A stretch of DNA of 64,000 nt from contig JANQQU010000012.1 of assembly GCA_028284905.1 (NCBI GenBank), forward strand, positions 186,001 through 250,000, read 5' to 3'. Of the stretch, positions 1 to 9,250 are shown piece by piece. Position numbers and translations under genes: made by a program. Below the pieces are notes generated by a model. It had not been told where the DNA came from and ran no database searches. It was given only the letters and a program-made list of their open reading frames with translations. Source of the stretch: Calditrichia bacterium (GTDB lineage: Bacteria > Calditrichota > Calditrichia > RBG-13-44-9 > J075). How positions within the stretch are numbered: the first letter of the stretch is position 1; each line of letters starts with the position of its first letter.

Positions 1-2768
1 GCGTAGCTACTGGCTTCTGCCAAATCATCCTGCACAATATTATCCGCGACGGCAACTACTTCATCAATCGCGCCATCGGCATCTGCGCCGTCTTCCACTG
101 CTTTTAAGAGGTCTTCGACCGCGTCTTCCAGGTCCTTATACGCTTCCTGGTAATCGTTATGGGTAAAGTCATCAACCGCCTCCTGTAAATCTTCACAGGC
201 ATCTTCAACATGATCAACGGCACCGGCAGGCAGGTTGGGGTCGCTAAGCAGCGTTGTCAGATTGTCGATAATATCATCCAGCACATGCCAGGGCAGGGTC
301 TCGCCACCGATCTCCAATTTCCAGAGTTCGCCTCCGGAAAAGCCGTCATCGGCAGAAAAATATAAATCATTATTAAAATTAACCAGGCTGAGCGGATCGG
401 CGCCAATAGCACCCGGGTAGAGATCCGTTAACCGCGTGGTGCCGCCTGCCGTACCATCGCTTTGCCAGATTTCATAACCGCTAATGCCGTCATTGGCGGA
501 AAAATAGAGCATATTGTCAATAATCGTAAAGCCACTCGGGGAAGCATGGTTAAAATCACCGGGATATATTTCCAGCACTTGCTCTACCTGACCACCAGCG
601 CTTAATTTCCATAATTCCCCACCACTCAGGTACGAACCGGTTGCCCGGAAAAATAATTCACCATCATACGCGATTAAGCTTCCCGGGGAAGAAGAGCCGC
701 TGCCTTGCAGAATATCTGCTACCTGCTGGAAATTACCTACCTCTCCATTGGTTTTCCATAGCTCACGGCCATCGTTGCCATCGTTTGCCTGGAAATAAAG
801 TTCCCCATTAAAAACGGCAAACTCCGCAGGATGGGCACCACGGTTGCCGGGGCGAATTTCCCCAATTTGCATCGTATTAGCCGCTGTACCATCGCTTTTC
901 CATAATTCCCGGCCCGTGCTTGTGGTGAAGGCCGAAAAAACCAGGGTATTGTTAAAAACCATTAAATCCTGGGGTGTTGAGCCGCCACTGCCGCTGACAA
1001 TCTCCACAGCCAATACAGCCTGGCCGCTCACCTTGTCTATTTTCCACAATTCTCGGCCGTTCTGCCCGTCATCTGCGCTAAAAAAGAGGGTGTTATTAAA
1101 AACGGCCAGGTCAATCGGCGAAGCGCTTGCACTGCCGTTGCGTATATTGGCAACCAATGTTACGCTGCCATCCGCACCGCTTAATTTGTACAGCTCTTCA
1201 CCATTTACCGGTTCATACGCCTTGAAATAAAGATCATTACCACAAACCGTTAAATGTTGCGGATAAGCATTTCCACTACCCGGAAAAATATCCGCCACCC
1301 GCGATACACTACCGCTTGCATTATCGTAACGCCATAACTCTGACCCGCTAATGCCATCATTCGCGGCAAAAACCAGACCATCCTGAAATACAGTCATTGT
1401 TTCATTGATGCTGGCGGATAGCGTTGCCGTGTTCAAATCTTTCAGCTGCGCTGTGCCGCCGGTTGTGCCATCGCTTTTCCAGAGTTCGGTATTCTCCCCG
1501 CCATCCTTTGCCCCAAAAAAGAATGCGTTCCCCATTGTGGTCATGTTAAAGAGTTCGCTATTCCCGCTGCCGGGCAGAATATCTTTCACAAGCACCGCCT
1601 GGCCACTATTATTGTCCAGTTTCCACAATTCCGGGCCTTTACTGCCGTCATCCGCTGCAAAAAAGAGTTCGCCATTCAAAACTGTAAAATAAAAGGGAAA
1701 TGATCCTTCATTACCATCGTTGATATCTGCAACTTGTTCGGCGTTACCAACAGTGCCGTTTGTTTTCCACAATTCGGAACCCGTAAAACCGTTATTCGCC
1801 TGGAAATAAAGCGCGCCGTTAAATGGAATCATCCCTACCGGATAACTGTCACCGCCGTCCGGATAAATATCGGTAACCCTGAGGGCATTGCCTGCTGAGC
1901 CATTCGTTTTCCATAACTCCTGTCCGTTCGTATTATCCCGCGCGGAAAAAAACAATTCACCGTTGAAGACCGTTAAGTATTCCGGGGAAGCCGAACGCGA
2001 ATCCGGGAAGATATCTGCAATCATAACTGTTTCTCCGCTGGTATTAAGCTTCCATAGCTCACTCCCATGCGCATCGTCTCTGGCGCGGAAAAAAAGTTCA
2101 TTATTAAAAACGGTTAATTCCCCGGGGGATGCGTTCGCCGAGCCGGGATTTATGTCTGTTACCCGAACTGCATTGCCGGGTTGTCCGCTGCTTTTCCATA
2201 TTTCGATGCCAAATCCATCATTCTTTGCACCACCGCCCCCTTGGTCATCTCCTTCTTGAGCGATAAAATAGATTTCACCGTTAAACGCAGTCAGCCAGCC
2301 GAAAATGACAATACCGGTATTGGCACCCGAAACGGTAAGGATAAGCTCTCCGGCGTTATCTATTTTCCATATTTCGTTGTTCAGAGTAAAAAAGAATTCA
2401 TTGTTCAGAATAGCGGGCCGTTTTTCAAAAAACACTGTGTTTTCTGTTGATGAGAGCAGGTTGCCTTTTCCCGCGCCCGCAAGCGTATTTTTGTTCGCAA
2501 TAGAAACCTGGCCGCCTTTTAAAAAAATTGTGCCCTCGGGGGTGCCGTCGCTTTTCCATAAGCCGGTTTGTCTGCCCTCTTCAGTAAAGAAATAAATCTC
2601 ATTATTAAAAACAGCGAATGTTCCCGGGTAGGAGCCTGCGCCGAGGGTGTTGATGTCTGCAATCAATTCCGGCGTTTGAGCAAAAATGGCCGTCGTTGCC
2701 AACCATAAAAATAGCAGGATCATTCTTATATATGGATTTACTGGTTTATTGTATTTATTTTTTTTCAT
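1..2768 (-). CDS. Secreted ELWxxDGT-repeat propeller protein, partial (paralog A)
   Basis: The reading frame runs open from an ATG at 2768 (GAGGAG ribosome site about 8 nt upstream) to the window edge, so the C-terminus is missing; about 922 codons are visible. Residues 1-31 are a signal peptide (basic start, then hydrophobic MILLFLWLATTAIFAQ). Residues ~32-820 are many ~50-residue units built on LWKSDGT / LWKxNG motifs followed by VxDIxPG and FNNELYF, the ELWxxDGT repeat pattern expected to fold as beta-propellers. From about residue 825 (position ~290 downward) the acidic helical stalk found in the three neighbouring paralogs begins (LLSDPNLP, then DLEDAVEDL). By analogy it should end in the same type IX sorting tail outside the window. 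It is probably exported to the cell surface; the ligand is unknown. It is the last gene of the tandem array, 96 nt after paralog B. Confidence 0.85.
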   Translation of the reverse strand, partial: MKKNKYNKPVNPYIRMILLFLWLATTAIFAQTPELIADINTLGAGSYPGTFAVFNNEIYFFTEEGRQTGLWKSDGTPEGTIFLKGGQVSIANKNTLAGAGKGNLLSSTENTVFFEKRPAILNNEFFFTLNNEIWKIDNAGELILTVSGANTGIVIFGWLTAFNGEIYFIAQEGDDQGGGGAKNDGFGIEIWKSSGQPGNAVRVTDINPGSANASPGELTVFNNELFFRARDDAHGSELWKLNTSGETVMIADIFPDSRSASPEYLTVFNGELFFSARDNTNGQELWKTNGSAGNALRVTDIYPDGGDSYPVGMIPFNGALYFQANNGFTGSELWKTNGTVGNAEQVADINDGNEGSFPFYFTVLNGELFFAADDGSKGPELWKLDNNSGQAVLVKDILPGSGNSELFNMTTMGNAFFFGAKDGGENTELWKSDGTTGGTAQLKDLNTATLSASINETMTVFQDGLVFAANDGISGSELWRYDNASGSVSRVADIFPGSGNAYPQHLTVCGNDLYFKAYEPVNGEELYKLSGADGSVTLVANIRNGSASASPIDLAVFNNTLFFSADDGQNGRELWKIDKVSGQAVLAVEIVSGSGGSTPQDLMVFNNTLVFSAFTTSTGRELWKSDGTAANTMQIGEIRPGNRGAHPAEFAVFNGELYFQANDGNDGRELWKTNGEVGNFQQVADILQGSGSSSPGSLIAYDGELFFRATGSYLSGGELWKLSAGGQVEQVLEIYPGDFNHASPSGFTIIDNMLYFSANDGISGYEIWQSDGTAGGTTRLTDLYPGAIGADPLSLVNFNNDLYFSADDGFSGGELWKLEIGGETLPWHVLDDIIDNLTTLLSDPNLPAGAVDHVEDACEDLQEAVDDFTHNDYQEAYKDLEDAVEDLLKAVEDGADADGAIDEVVAVADNIVQDDLAEASSY

Positions 2769-2789
2769 GATCATTCTCCTCAATGTATC

Positions 2790-2864
2790 ATTTGTTGATT
2801 GAGTGATAGGCTGATTTGTTCTCTTTTCAATCAACCAATCACCAATTCATCAAATCACCTAATA
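2790..2864. repeat. Intergenic heptameric hairpin repeat between paralogs B and A
   Basis: The 96-nt spacer holds GATTGAGTGAT-type units, a TTCTCTTTTC loop, then AATCAACC/AATCACC units up to the stop codon of paralog B. Layout and loop match the element in the D-C spacer, with mismatches in the arms. It lies upstream of paralog A and downstream of paralog B on the minus strand. Confidence 0.6.
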
Positions 2865-5219
2865 TCATTTAATCAGCATCATCTTGCGTACTTGCTCAAA
2901 TTGGTTTCCGGCTTTCAGGTGGTAGAAATACAGTCCGCTCGCTACCGGGTTGCCGCTGGTGGTTTTGCCGTTCCAGCGCAGATTGTGGTAGCCTGCCGCC
3001 ATATTTTCATTCACCAGGGTATTCACCAATTGCCCGGTGATGTTGTAGATTTTCAGGGTAACATTCGCCGCCTCCGGGAGGGCAAACTTAATCGTTGTGG
3101 CCGGATTAAACGGGTTGGGGTAATTTTGTTCTAACGCAAAACGGGTAGGCAGGGCAGTGCCGTTTTCGTCGTCCTTCCGCAAACCGCGTCCGTGCTCCAG
3201 GGCGATACGCGCATCTTCCCAGGCATCGCGGTATTCCTTGACGGCTGCATCATGGTCGCCGGCAGCAATTTCCGTGTCAGCGTCGGCCATATCCGCTTCC
3301 GCATCGGCGATTTTATCATCCACGGCCGGGTTGCCGGCGTATGCCTGTGCTTCGGTGAGTTTCACTTCCGCCATCATTTTCGCTAGATCGACGATTTCGT
3401 TAATCGCGTTCGCAGCATCGGCGCCATCTGCTTCCGCGTCCTGGAGTTGTTCCACGGCATCCTGCAAGTCATTATAGCCGTTTTTGATCTCCCCATCATT
3501 GAAATCGGCGATAGCGTCTTCCAACTGTTCGATGGCATCTTCCAGGTCGGCATTCGCGGCGCCGGAGAAGCCGCCGGTATCAATTAATTCCTGAATGTTA
3601 GTAATAGAAGTGTTGAGATCATCTTCCGCATCCATGCCCTGGGCGATGGCGCTGCCCAAATGGATGGCGCGCTGCAGTTCCTTGTGGGCGTTGGCAAGGC
3701 GGCGGATGGCGAGATTGTAGTCTCCGGCGGCTAATTCATCTAAATAATCCTGGTAAAAATCATTGGCGTCATCGATGTAGCCATCCACCTGCGGGTTGCC
3801 GGCAAAGGCGGCGGCGCTGTTTTGCGCATCGCTGACAATATCATCTGCCAGCCCGATAATCGCATCGATGATTGCCTGCACATCCGCGCCGTCGTCTGCC
3901 GCGTCCATCAAGTCGTTCATCGCATCTTCCAGGTCGTCGTAGGCTTCCTGCACGTCGTTGCCGTTCAGGTCGTCGATGGCGTCTTGCAAATCATCATTGG
4001 CGTTTTGCAGGTCCGGGCCTGCTGCCGGCGGCAGGTTGGGATCGTTGAGCAGGCCGGTGATGTCGTCGATGGCGGCGCCAAGCTCGCCGGCGGGCGTGGC
4101 GTCATCTGCCGGTATGGAGAAGAGGTAAGCTGCACCGGCGCTGCTGGCGCCATCATCTTCCAGGTAAGCGCCAACGATGGCGGTTGCGCCGCTTACGGAC
4201 ACGGAAATACCGAATCGGTCACCGGCTTCGGCATCGTCTGCCAGCAGTTTTTCGCTTTGCTGCCACACACCATTTTCATCCTGCTCAAATACATAAGCCG
4301 CCCCGGCGCTGCTGCCGCCATCATCTTCCCAATGAGCGCCAACGATGGCGGTTGCGCCGCTTACGGACACGGAAACACCGAAGTGGTCACTGGCCTGGGC
4401 ATCGTCTGCCAGCAGTTTTTCGGTTTGCTGCCACACCCCGTTTTCATCCTGCTCAAATACGTAAGCCGCGCCGGCGCTGCTGCCGCCCTCATCTTCCTGG
4501 TAAGCGCCAACGATGGCGGTTGCGCCGCTTACGGACACGGAATAACCGAAGCGGTCACTGGCCTGGGCATCGTCTGCCAGCAGTTTTTGGCTTTGCTGCC
4601 ACACCCCGTTTTCATCCTGCTCAAATACATAAGCCGCGCCGGCGTTGTCGCCGCCCTCATCTTCCCAATTAGCGCCAACGATGGCGGTTGCGCCACTTAC
4701 GGACACAGAAACACCGAATTGGTCACCGGCTTGGGCATCGTCTGCCAGCAGTTTTTGACTTTGCTGCCACACCCCGTTTTCATCCTGCTCAAATACGTAA
4801 GCCGCACCGGCGTTGTCGCCGCCCTCATTTTCCCGAAAAGCGCCAACGATGGCGGTTGCGCCACTTACGGACACGGAAACACCGAATTGGTCACCGGCTT
4901 CGGCATCGTCTGCCAGCAGTTTTTGGCTTTGCTGCCACACCCCGTTTTCATCCTGCTCAAATATATAAACCGCCCCGGCGTTGCTGTCGCCCTCATCTTC
5001 GGAAGCAGCGCTAACGATGGCGGTTGCGCCGCTTACGGACACGGAATAACCGAAGACGTCATTGGCTTCGGCATCGCCGGCCAGTAGTTTTTGGATTTGG
5101 GTAATCTCATCCTGGGCAGAAAGGAGACCGCTGAAGATGAGTAACACACAGGCCAGCAGCCAAAAACTGCTGATCTGTAATGCTTGAGATAACGAATCTT
5201 TTGTTGAGAACTTTTTCAT
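2865..5219 (-). CDS. Secreted FG-GAP propeller / helical stalk / sorting-tail protein (paralog B)
   Basis: 784 residues, ATG preceded by GAGGAG. Residues 1-36 form a signal peptide (WLLACVLLIFSGLLSAQ). Residues ~42-375 are six 56-residue FG-GAP-like units (FGxSVSVSGATAIVGA ... YVFEQDENGVWQQ), nearly identical apart from a few positions, as in integrin-alpha-like propellers. Residues ~385-688 are a very acidic helical stalk made of two tandem copies of one ~147-residue unit (each with AGNPxVDxxI and AAGD). Residues ~689-784 are the type IX C-terminal sorting domain (NYPNPFNPATTIKFALPE, ending VRKMMLIK). Function is unknown; an exported surface or extracellular binding protein is the likely class. 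The stalk and tail are almost the same as in paralogs C and D, whereas the head is unrelated to theirs. Confidence 0.88.
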   Translation of the reverse strand: MKKFSTKDSLSQALQISSFWLLACVLLIFSGLLSAQDEITQIQKLLAGDAEANDVFGYSVSVSGATAIVSAASEDEGDSNAGAVYIFEQDENGVWQQSQKLLADDAEAGDQFGVSVSVSGATAIVGAFRENEGGDNAGAAYVFEQDENGVWQQSQKLLADDAQAGDQFGVSVSVSGATAIVGANWEDEGGDNAGAAYVFEQDENGVWQQSQKLLADDAQASDRFGYSVSVSGATAIVGAYQEDEGGSSAGAAYVFEQDENGVWQQTEKLLADDAQASDHFGVSVSVSGATAIVGAHWEDDGGSSAGAAYVFEQDENGVWQQSEKLLADDAEAGDRFGISVSVSGATAIVGAYLEDDGASSAGAAYLFSIPADDATPAGELGAAIDDITGLLNDPNLPPAAGPDLQNANDDLQDAIDDLNGNDVQEAYDDLEDAMNDLMDAADDGADVQAIIDAIIGLADDIVSDAQNSAAAFAGNPQVDGYIDDANDFYQDYLDELAAGDYNLAIRRLANAHKELQRAIHLGSAIAQGMDAEDDLNTSITNIQELIDTGGFSGAANADLEDAIEQLEDAIADFNDGEIKNGYNDLQDAVEQLQDAEADGADAANAINEIVDLAKMMAEVKLTEAQAYAGNPAVDDKIADAEADMADADTEIAAGDHDAAVKEYRDAWEDARIALEHGRGLRKDDENGTALPTRFALEQNYPNPFNPATTIKFALPEAANVTLKIYNITGQLVNTLVNENMAAGYHNLRWNGKTTSGNPVASGLYFYHLKAGNQFEQVRKMMLIK
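4090..5095 (-). repeat. Six-copy 168-bp tandem coding repeat (FG-GAP blades)
   Basis: The conserved segment gcgccaacg or its close variant recurs at 4168, 4336, 4504, 4672, 4840 and 5008, an exact 168-bp spacing (56 codons). The copies are nearly identical in DNA, which points to recent duplication or gene conversion. Differences concentrate in two codons after the VGA motif and in two codons around FG. Confidence 0.92.
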
Positions 5220-5475
5220 GGTATTTCTCCTCGGGTTATTGATTTGATGATTGATTTTTTGATTCTACTTTTATCTCTTGGGAAATTGTTGTTTTACTAA
5301 AATTCGGCAACTTGTCCCGGAAGGTCGGGATTTCGGATTTCGGATTTTCCCGAAGGTGAAACCGATTAGACTAAATTTGCATAATCGGTCTCTACCTACG
5401 GGGCGTTCCGGTAAAAATTTTGCTCGTTTGCAATTTTGCAGTTTTTCTACAGCCTAAAGACCTATAGCCTACAGC
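5220..5475. repeat. C-B spacer with palindromic elements
   Basis: 256 nt without a gene. It holds a half-set of TGATT-type units near 5237-5265, a 21-bp element at 5310-5330 starting ACTTGTCCCG and ending GTCGGGA (an inverted relative of 9158-9178), a perfect 8-bp inverted repeat ACCGATTA (5361-5368) / TAATCGGT (5382-5389), and tandem CCTA-rich units at ~5450-5480. It serves as leader of paralog B and trailer of paralog C. Confidence 0.6.
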
Positions 5476-8400
5476 CTATTTAATCAATATCATCTTCCGC
5501 ACCTGTTCGAACTTTAGCCCGGCACTTAGGTGGTAGAAATACAACCCGCTGGCCACCGGCTGCCCGCTACTGTTTCGGCCATGCCATGTGAGATTATGGT
5601 AACCGGCGGTCATGCTTTCGCTGACCAGGGTATTCACCAACTGCCCGGAAATGTTGTAAATTTTCAGGGTGACATTGGCCGCTTCCGGCAGGGCGAACTT
5701 GATCGTTGTTGCCGGGTTGAACGGATTGGGATAATTTTGTTCCAGCACGAAGCTGCTGGGCAAGGCATTGCCATTTTCACCGTCTTTTCGCAAGCCGCGC
5801 CCATGCTCCAGGGCGATGCGGGCATCTTCCCAGGCATCGCGGTATTCTTTTACCGCCAAGTCGTGGTCGCCGGCAGCGATTTCCTCCTCAGCATCGGCCA
5901 TGTCCGCTTCCGCCTCGGCGATACGGTCATCGACTTCCGGATTGCCGGCATACTCCTGCGCTTCGGACAGCTTCACTTCCGCAAGCATTTTCGCCAGATC
6001 GACGATTTCGTTAATCTCGTCCGTGGCGTTTGCGCCGTCTGCTTCCGCATCCTGCAACTGCTCCACCGCGTCTTGCAAATCATCGAAACCGGGTTTGATA
6101 TCCCCTTCGTTGAAATCATCAATCGCATCGTCTAATTGCTCAATCGCATCTTCGAAATCGGCATTGGCTGCGCCGGAATAGCCACCGTTATCGATCAAAT
6201 CCTGGATATTGGCGATGGCAGCGTTAACATCATCTTCCGCATCCATGCCCTGGGCGATGGCGCTGCCGAGATGGATGGCACGCTGTAATTCCTTGCGGGC
6301 ACTGGCCAGGCGGCGGATGGCGAGGTTGTAGTTGCCGCCGGCCAGTCCATCGAGGTAATCCTGGTAAAAATCATTGGCGTCATCGATATAACCGTCCACT
6401 TGCGGATTACCGGCATAGGCAGCGGCGTTGTTTTGTTCATCGTTGACAATGTTATCCGCTAACTCGACAATCGCATCAATTATTGCCTGCACATCTGCGC
6501 CCTCGTCTGCCGCATCCATCAGGTCGTTCATGGCGTCTTCCAGGTCGTCGTAGGCTTCCTGTGCATCGTTGCCGTTCAGATCGTCGATGGCCTCCTGCAA
6601 ATCATCCTGGGCATTTTCCAGATCGTTGCTGGCCGCCGGGGGCAGGCCGGGATCGTTGAGCAGGTCGCTGATATCGCCGATCACATCATCCACCGGATCG
6701 CCGGGCTGGCTGCTGCCATCCAGTTTCCAAAGCTCAATGCCATATAAATTATGTTCTGCGCCAAAATATAGGGCATTATCAAACACGATCATGCCTTTTA
6801 TACCCGCTCCTCCCGGGCCGGGAATAAGGTCTGCTACCAGCACGGTGCCGCCGGCTGTGCCGTCGCTTTTCCACAGTTCTTCTCCGCTATTACCGTCATT
6901 CGCACGAAAATAAAGTTCATTGTTAAAAACAATTAGCCCGCTTGGCGACCCATCTCCGCCTGAATTAATATCCGCGACCCGCATGGTGCCGCCGGCTGTG
7001 CCGTCGCTTTTCCACAGCTCAATCCCACTGCTGCCATCATCAGCGCTAAAATAGAGTGCATCGTTAAAGACGACGAGGTCGGTCGGGTTGCTGCTGCCAC
7101 CGGAATTGATATCTGCTACCATCATAGTGCCACCGGCTGTGCCGTCGCTTTTCCACAGCTCAATCCCGCTGCTGCCATCATCAGCGCTAAAGTAAAGGGT
7201 ATCTTTGAATATCGTTAAAAAGGAGGGACTGGCCGACCCGCTGCCAGAATTGATATCTAACGCCATCATGGTACCGCCTTCCGTGCCGTCACTCTTCCAT
7301 AGTTCTTTGCCGTTTATCCTATCATTGGCGCTAAAATAGAGGCTATCATTAAATACGATTAAATTGTCCGCAAAAGAATTGCCGCGGTAACCGCTTCCGG
7401 TAGCAATGTCCTTTAACATGGAAGTACCATTTTCCGTGCCATCGCTCTTCCAAATCTCTGTTCCGTTTGTCCCGTCATTGGCGCTAAAGTAGAGGCTATC
7501 ATTAAATACGGTTAGATTCTCAGGAAAAGAAGCATTGATACCGGGCCTAAGATCAATCACCAGTTCCGTGCCGGCAGCCGTGCCGTCACTTTTGCGAAGC
7601 TCCAGGCCGGCGGCTTCATCCGATGCGCGAAAGTATAGCATATTATTAAATACGGTTAAAAAAGACGGGGAAGAACCAAAAGCGTCGCTGGGAGAAGGGT
7701 CCGGTACAATCGTCAAAATGTCTGCTACCAGTGCTGTGCCTCCGGCCGTGCCGTCTGTTTTCCAGAGTTCGTTGCCGTCGATACCGTCATTGGCTGCGAA
7801 ATAGAGTTCGTTATTAAAAATCGCAAAATTGCCTGGCGAAGCATCATTGGTTTCGGTATTAATATCCGCTACCAGCATGGTGCCGCCGGCTGTGCCGTCG
7901 CTTTTCCAAAGCTCTTTCCCGCTAGTACCGCTGGTTGCGCTAAGGAAGAGCTGGCTATTAAAAACGGTTAATTCCCGGGGGCGAGAGCTCGAAAAGCTGG
8001 TATTAATATCGACTGTCAGGATGGTACCACTCTCCGTGCCGTCGCTTTTCCAGAGTTCTTCTCCACCAGTGCCACCACTTGCGCTAAAGTAGAGGGCATT
8101 ATTGAAAACGGTAAGTGCAACCGGATTGGAGCCGCTGGAGCCAGGTCTAATATCTTTTACCAGCTCCGCATTGCCGCTGTCGCCATTTGTTTTCCAAAGC
8201 TCAGCACCTGTTGTGCCATCACTTGCACGGAAGTAGAGCGCATTGTTGAAAATCGTGAAACTGGCCGGGTTCGATCCTCTTGAACCGGGACGGATATCTT
8301 TTACTAACACTGCATTGCCGCTGGTGCCGTCGCTTTTCCATAGTTCGTTGCCGCCGGAGCCTCCTCTGGCATTAAAATACAATGCGTTGTTAAAGACGGT

Positions 8401-9123
8401 TAAATTATTTGGAGAAGAACTGCGATAACGTTGGGGATCAATATCCACCAGCAGCATGGTGTTGGCAAGCGTGCCGTCGCTTACCCACAATTCGGTGCCA
8501 ATTTCGCTATCGCTACCGCGGGCGCTAAAGTAGAGCTTGTTATTGTACACAACCAAATATCTGGGAGAAGAACTGCTGCCGCCGGAGCGAATATCTACTG
8601 CCAATTCTGTGCCGCCGGTCGTGCCGTCGCTTTTCCATAATTCTTCGCCGTGGGTATCATCATCTGCCTGAAAGTAGAGCGTATCATTGAGGATCGCAAA
8701 ATCTTGCGGATTACTACCCTCGCTACCGGAATTAATATCTTTTAACAAGATCGTGCCGGCAGCCGTGCCGTCGCTTTTCCAGAGCTCCCTTCCATTGATC
8801 CCGTCATTTGCCCGAAAGTAGAGCGCGCCATTAAAAGCAAATAACTCATCGACTTCTGATTCACCGGACTTTTCCCTGTCATTACCAGGAAAAATGTCCG
8901 TGACACGCATTGTGCCGCTCTCCGTGCCGTCGCTTTTCCAGAGCTCACTTCCATAAATGCTGTCCGTCGCGAAAAAATAGAGGGTTCCGTTTAGCTCGAC
9001 AAGATCACGCGGTTCGGAATCCAGCGTCGTGGTATTAATATCGAGCAGCAATTGCGGGGCTTGGCTGTAGGCCGCTGTAAAAGCGAATAATAAGAATAGG
9101 GTAATCCGTAAAAAGTTATCCAT
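5476..9123 (-). CDS. Secreted ELWxxDGT propeller / helical stalk / sorting-tail protein (paralog C)
   Basis: 1215 residues, ATG with AAAGGAGAGG just upstream. Residues 1-21 are a signal peptide (ITLFLLFAFTAAYSQ). Residues ~22-805 carry a long series of ELWKSDGT units (each ELWKSDGTxxGTxLVxDI ... FNNxLYFxAxDG), likely one or more beta-propellers. Residues ~816-1119 are the duplicated acidic helical stalk and ~1120-1215 the type IX sorting tail (NYPNPFNPATTIKF, VASGLYFYHL, VRKMILIK). The head type matches paralog A, so A and C are the closest pair in head architecture, while B lies between them with a different head. The protein is predicted to be exported across the outer membrane and anchored or released there. 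No catalytic motif is visible. Confidence 0.88.
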   Translation of the reverse strand: MDNFLRITLFLLFAFTAAYSQAPQLLLDINTTTLDSEPRDLVELNGTLYFFATDSIYGSELWKSDGTESGTMRVTDIFPGNDREKSGESEVDELFAFNGALYFRANDGINGRELWKSDGTAAGTILLKDINSGSEGSNPQDFAILNDTLYFQADDDTHGEELWKSDGTTGGTELAVDIRSGGSSSSPRYLVVYNNKLYFSARGSDSEIGTELWVSDGTLANTMLLVDIDPQRYRSSSPNNLTVFNNALYFNARGGSGGNELWKSDGTSGNAVLVKDIRPGSRGSNPASFTIFNNALYFRASDGTTGAELWKTNGDSGNAELVKDIRPGSSGSNPVALTVFNNALYFSASGGTGGEELWKSDGTESGTILTVDINTSFSSSRPRELTVFNSQLFLSATSGTSGKELWKSDGTAGGTMLVADINTETNDASPGNFAIFNNELYFAANDGIDGNELWKTDGTAGGTALVADILTIVPDPSPSDAFGSSPSFLTVFNNMLYFRASDEAAGLELRKSDGTAAGTELVIDLRPGINASFPENLTVFNDSLYFSANDGTNGTEIWKSDGTENGTSMLKDIATGSGYRGNSFADNLIVFNDSLYFSANDRINGKELWKSDGTEGGTMMALDINSGSGSASPSFLTIFKDTLYFSADDGSSGIELWKSDGTAGGTMMVADINSGGSSNPTDLVVFNDALYFSADDGSSGIELWKSDGTAGGTMRVADINSGGDGSPSGLIVFNNELYFRANDGNSGEELWKSDGTAGGTVLVADLIPGPGGAGIKGMIVFDNALYFGAEHNLYGIELWKLDGSSQPGDPVDDVIGDISDLLNDPGLPPAASNDLENAQDDLQEAIDDLNGNDAQEAYDDLEDAMNDLMDAADEGADVQAIIDAIVELADNIVNDEQNNAAAYAGNPQVDGYIDDANDFYQDYLDGLAGGNYNLAIRRLASARKELQRAIHLGSAIAQGMDAEDDVNAAIANIQDLIDNGGYSGAANADFEDAIEQLDDAIDDFNEGDIKPGFDDLQDAVEQLQDAEADGANATDEINEIVDLAKMLAEVKLSEAQEYAGNPEVDDRIAEAEADMADAEEEIAAGDHDLAVKEYRDAWEDARIALEHGRGLRKDGENGNALPSSFVLEQNYPNPFNPATTIKFALPEAANVTLKIYNISGQLVNTLVSESMTAGYHNLTWHGRNSSGQPVASGLYFYHLSAGLKFEQVRKMILIK

Positions 9124-9157
9124 TTTCCTCTCCTTTGGATATTGGGTGATTTCGTGA

Positions 9158-9227
9158 TCCCGACGTCTCGGGACAAGTTCCGGTGATTGGTTGATTGGGT
9201 GATTTTTATCTTTTCAATCACCCAATC
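9158..9227. repeat. Intergenic inverted repeats between paralogs D and C
   Basis: Perfect 12-bp arms GATTGGGTGATT (9193-9204) and AATCACCCAATC (9216-9227) flank an 11-nt loop ending in CTTTTC. The arms belong to a run of drifting 7-8 bp units (GGTGATT type on one side, AATCACC type on the other). A second motif, TCCCGA...TCGGGACAAGT at 9158-9178, lies just before. No U-run follows on the minus strand, so a simple intrinsic terminator for paralog D is not well supported. Confidence 0.7.
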
Positions 9228-9250
9228 ACTCAATTTTCAATCCCCAAATA

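Noticed and set aside
3822-5087. 421-codon plus-strand open frame antisense to paralog B
   Set aside because: It is a by-product of the 168-bp repeats on the opposite strand: it repeats with the same period, lacks a ribosome site and domain, and the minus-strand frame has signal peptide, FG-GAP blades and sorting tail.
4090-5095. Possible CRISPR array or diversity-generating retroelement target
   Set aside because: Repeat period is 168 bp with coding units and no spacers of CRISPR kind. No reverse transcriptase, template repeat or adenine-specific pattern is seen: the second variable codon changes at non-A positions.
9193-9227. Intrinsic terminator for paralog D
   Set aside because: The 12-bp stem is good but no U-run follows on the minus strand, so it is listed as a repeat.
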